A stretch of 64,000 nucleotides of DNA from Paragordius varius (taxonomy: Eukaryota > Nematomorpha), in NCBI GenBank assembly GCA_964247055.1, contig OZ176052.1:11532001-11596000 (forward strand), in the 5' to 3' direction. The first letter of the stretch is position 1; every line of letters begins with the position of its first letter. Below the pieces are notes generated by a model that saw only the letters and a program-made list of their open reading frames with translations, was not told the origin of the DNA and did not search any database. Below, piece by piece: positions 61,917-64,000 of the stretch. Both the position numbers and the translations under genes were made by a program.

Positions 61917-63240
61917 TAATAAATTTTAAAAGATTAATACTTATAGAGATCCCCGTATTCTGACTATTGTTTCACCAATCGTACTAAGTGGTGTACCCCG
62001 TTTGTCATTATCCACTAAATAATTTATAGATATTATGAACAATTATCAATATTTAAATTTGGTACATTCTTGGAACCGTATTATTTTATTTTTTAGTTTA
62101 AAATCAGAATAATCCGATGCTATCTAATCATGTAGAAGTTTTAGATTTCGAGGGTGTTATAAAGAATGTGTTAAATTTACACTGAGAAAACAAGAATAAT
62201 GGTAGATTTTTTATTTTATAGGTTAACGAACTTTGCAATTTGTCTTAGTACATAAAAAAATAAATATTATTCCTGTATTCACTTAAGCCTGAAAATGTTA
62301 GTCTTTTCAAACCAATCTTATATTTGTTTTGTATTATCATTCCTGTTATAACTCATTTGTTTCAAAATAATAAATCGGTTATAATGTTTCATTCATTTTG
62401 GGTTTATACTTCGAAGAAATTTTGGTCATACAAATTGATCGAATTCAAGTTTCACCAGTAAATAAAAACAATCTGGTCTTAATTCATTGATTGATATATT
62501 AATTCATTAACTACCAGGCCCAAGAACTTGGCCTGTTCTGGTTGCTTTTATGTCCCATACTTTCTCCATATTTACTTTTATCTGACGATAGAAAATTATT
62601 ATCTAAAATCAATTCAACAAGAAGTTTTATAGGCAAAGAAAATATAAACCACCATAACCTAAAGAAATTTTAAAAAAATGGCACTATTATACCGTAACAC
62701 ATTCCAACTTAATATTTTCCATGTTAAACCGAATTTTTATTATTGCGCAAAAAAGGACATATAATTTTAATTGGCCCAGTATAAATATTTTTATAAATTA
62801 ATAACAAATAATAGTTGATAGTTTGTGAAAGCATGTTAATATTGGAAGGAGATATTATTGCAATGCTTTAAGATTTAAAATATATTTAAAATATGTATTG
62901 TCTTCGAAAATGTATTTGCCAACTTTTCAAAATTTACCGTATCGTTAGATAATTTAGTTGGACTACATCCAATAATAAATATTTTTGGAAAAAATTGAAG
63001 GATACAATTCTTGTTTTAGATGATGTTAAAATAGTTCGGACTAATGTAAACCTTTGTTAAATATCAAAAATCTGTGTCTTTACCAGTTCAAGGGAGTCAC
63101 AAATTTTTGTTAATATGTTTTGTTGGTGATGATACCGTTGAACTTGGTATATTTTGCGATAGTTTTACCATATTTATGTGTATTTTATTGCAGTAGCAGA
63201 ACCCATTTAATATACAAAATAAGTTGATCCACTTATTTAA
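61635..63240. other. AT-rich intergenic DNA
   Basis: No supported gene. It contains a (TA)n tract at about 61882-61914. The rest shows no repeat or coding pattern that I recognise. Confidence 0.4.
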
Positions 63241-63255
63241 AACAATATCTACATG

Positions 63256-63480
63256 TCATTCGATACGCATAAAACTGTTATTGATCCCAACAAAGTTCTT
63301 CCCGGAGAACATGAGTGATTGTTTACTCTGATAATAAGCTTTTGGTGAGGGTTCATTGCATATTTTGCCAGAAGTTCTGAAGAATGATTGACGTCCCTCT
63401 GCCCTAAGGAGCGTAAAAGCGTAGGAAGACGGTACGGGTCGTCCTGTGCGGACAGTGGCGGTAAGGAGCAAGCCTGTCAC
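63256..63480 (-). other. GC-richer open segment of unknown nature
   Basis: A 74-residue open frame (LLLTATVRTGRPVPSSYAFT, RQSFFRTSGKICNEPSP) in a stretch near 45-50% GC, against about 22% in the flanks. The composition break suggests an exon, a short inserted sequence or a retroposed fragment. I cannot assign it; no splice sites or partner exons were found. Confidence 0.3.
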
Positions 63481-64000
63481 ACACTTTTCTGTATACCTGG
63501 ATTAACTTGATCAAACTATAATGATAGTTGTATTCTAGCAGAAGGCTAAACGATTGTTAAGAGATATGTTACATGAACAGAACAATGTGGGAAGACAGGA
63601 GCCAAACCCCGGCAAGTGGGCAACAAATTTGAACCTTTCCCACAAGCCACAAAATTATTATAATCAAAATTGACAAAATTAAATCTGACGCTGATATTGA
63701 TTGATAATGCTGTTATATAAATTTTTTATTACTAAATATTTGTAAATTTTCGGAAAATTATCTAGATGTCCATTAACTCTTTTCCCATTTGAAATATTGT
63801 AAAATAAATTTTTATTTTCTATAATAATATTTTAATATATCATTTAGTTACATTTGAATACATTTAGTTTGGCAAAGCCGCTTTTACAGATTAGTTTCTG
63901 TAATCAACTGTAATATAACATTTTTTCAAAATATACTTTAAATCTATATTTTGGTGTATATATTAAGCCTTTTAATTTGTTACCGATTTTATTCTTAAAA

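Noticed and set aside
1-64000. CRISPR arrays, bacterial operons, tRNA or rRNA genes
   Set aside because: None could be supported by eye; the repeats are all of transposon, satellite or microsatellite type.

Overview
The window is eukaryotic nuclear DNA: very AT-rich, with spliced genes, GT-AG introns, long intergenic stretches and many transposons. Recognisable proteins (VPS13, NAF1, a CYSTM-like pair, LRR receptors) and LINE, Ty3/gypsy, hAT and Helitron elements point to an invertebrate animal. I cannot name the clade. Exon joins below were worked out by hand from splice dinucleotides, reading phase and known family sequences.

Region 1 (1-11 kb). The 5' part of a VPS13 gene lies on the minus strand (ten exons, start codon at 3559, running off the left edge). 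A hAT-type MITE sits in one of its introns and a second hAT element lies upstream. Next come a CYSTM-like gene (7240-8424, plus) and a complete six-exon NAF1 gene (8726-10822, minus). Five introns of VPS13 and NAF1 are only 22-25 nt long.

Region 2 (11-17 kb). Mostly decayed repeats, plus a second CYSTM-like gene (15469-15951) with an extreme Cys-Cys tail and a 32-nt intron.

Region 3 (17.2-54.2 kb). A direct tandem segmental duplication. Copy A (about 17206-28870) and copy B (about 30214-54190) each carry one intact two-exon gene for a leucine-rich-repeat transmembrane protein (19258-22590 and 41431-48164, both minus). After duplication each copy gained different insertions. Copy A has a small hAT MITE, a Helitron and a TIR element. 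Copy B has a LINE 3' fragment, a Helitron, two hAT elements, a decayed Ty3/gypsy element with both LTRs, an RTE-like LINE inside the receptor intron, and a 2.9-kb element with about 520-bp inverted repeats. That last element carries a broken gene of an uncharacterised zinc-finger-like family. Each sister copy provides the empty site for the other's insertions.

Region 4 (54-64 kb). A two-exon minus-strand gene of unknown function ends in a proline-rich, tandemly repeated tail (56098-58366). A foldback repeat, a second copy of the TIR element found in duplication copy A, and unannotated AT-rich DNA follow. I saw no CRISPR array, bacterial operon, rRNA or tRNA that I could support.
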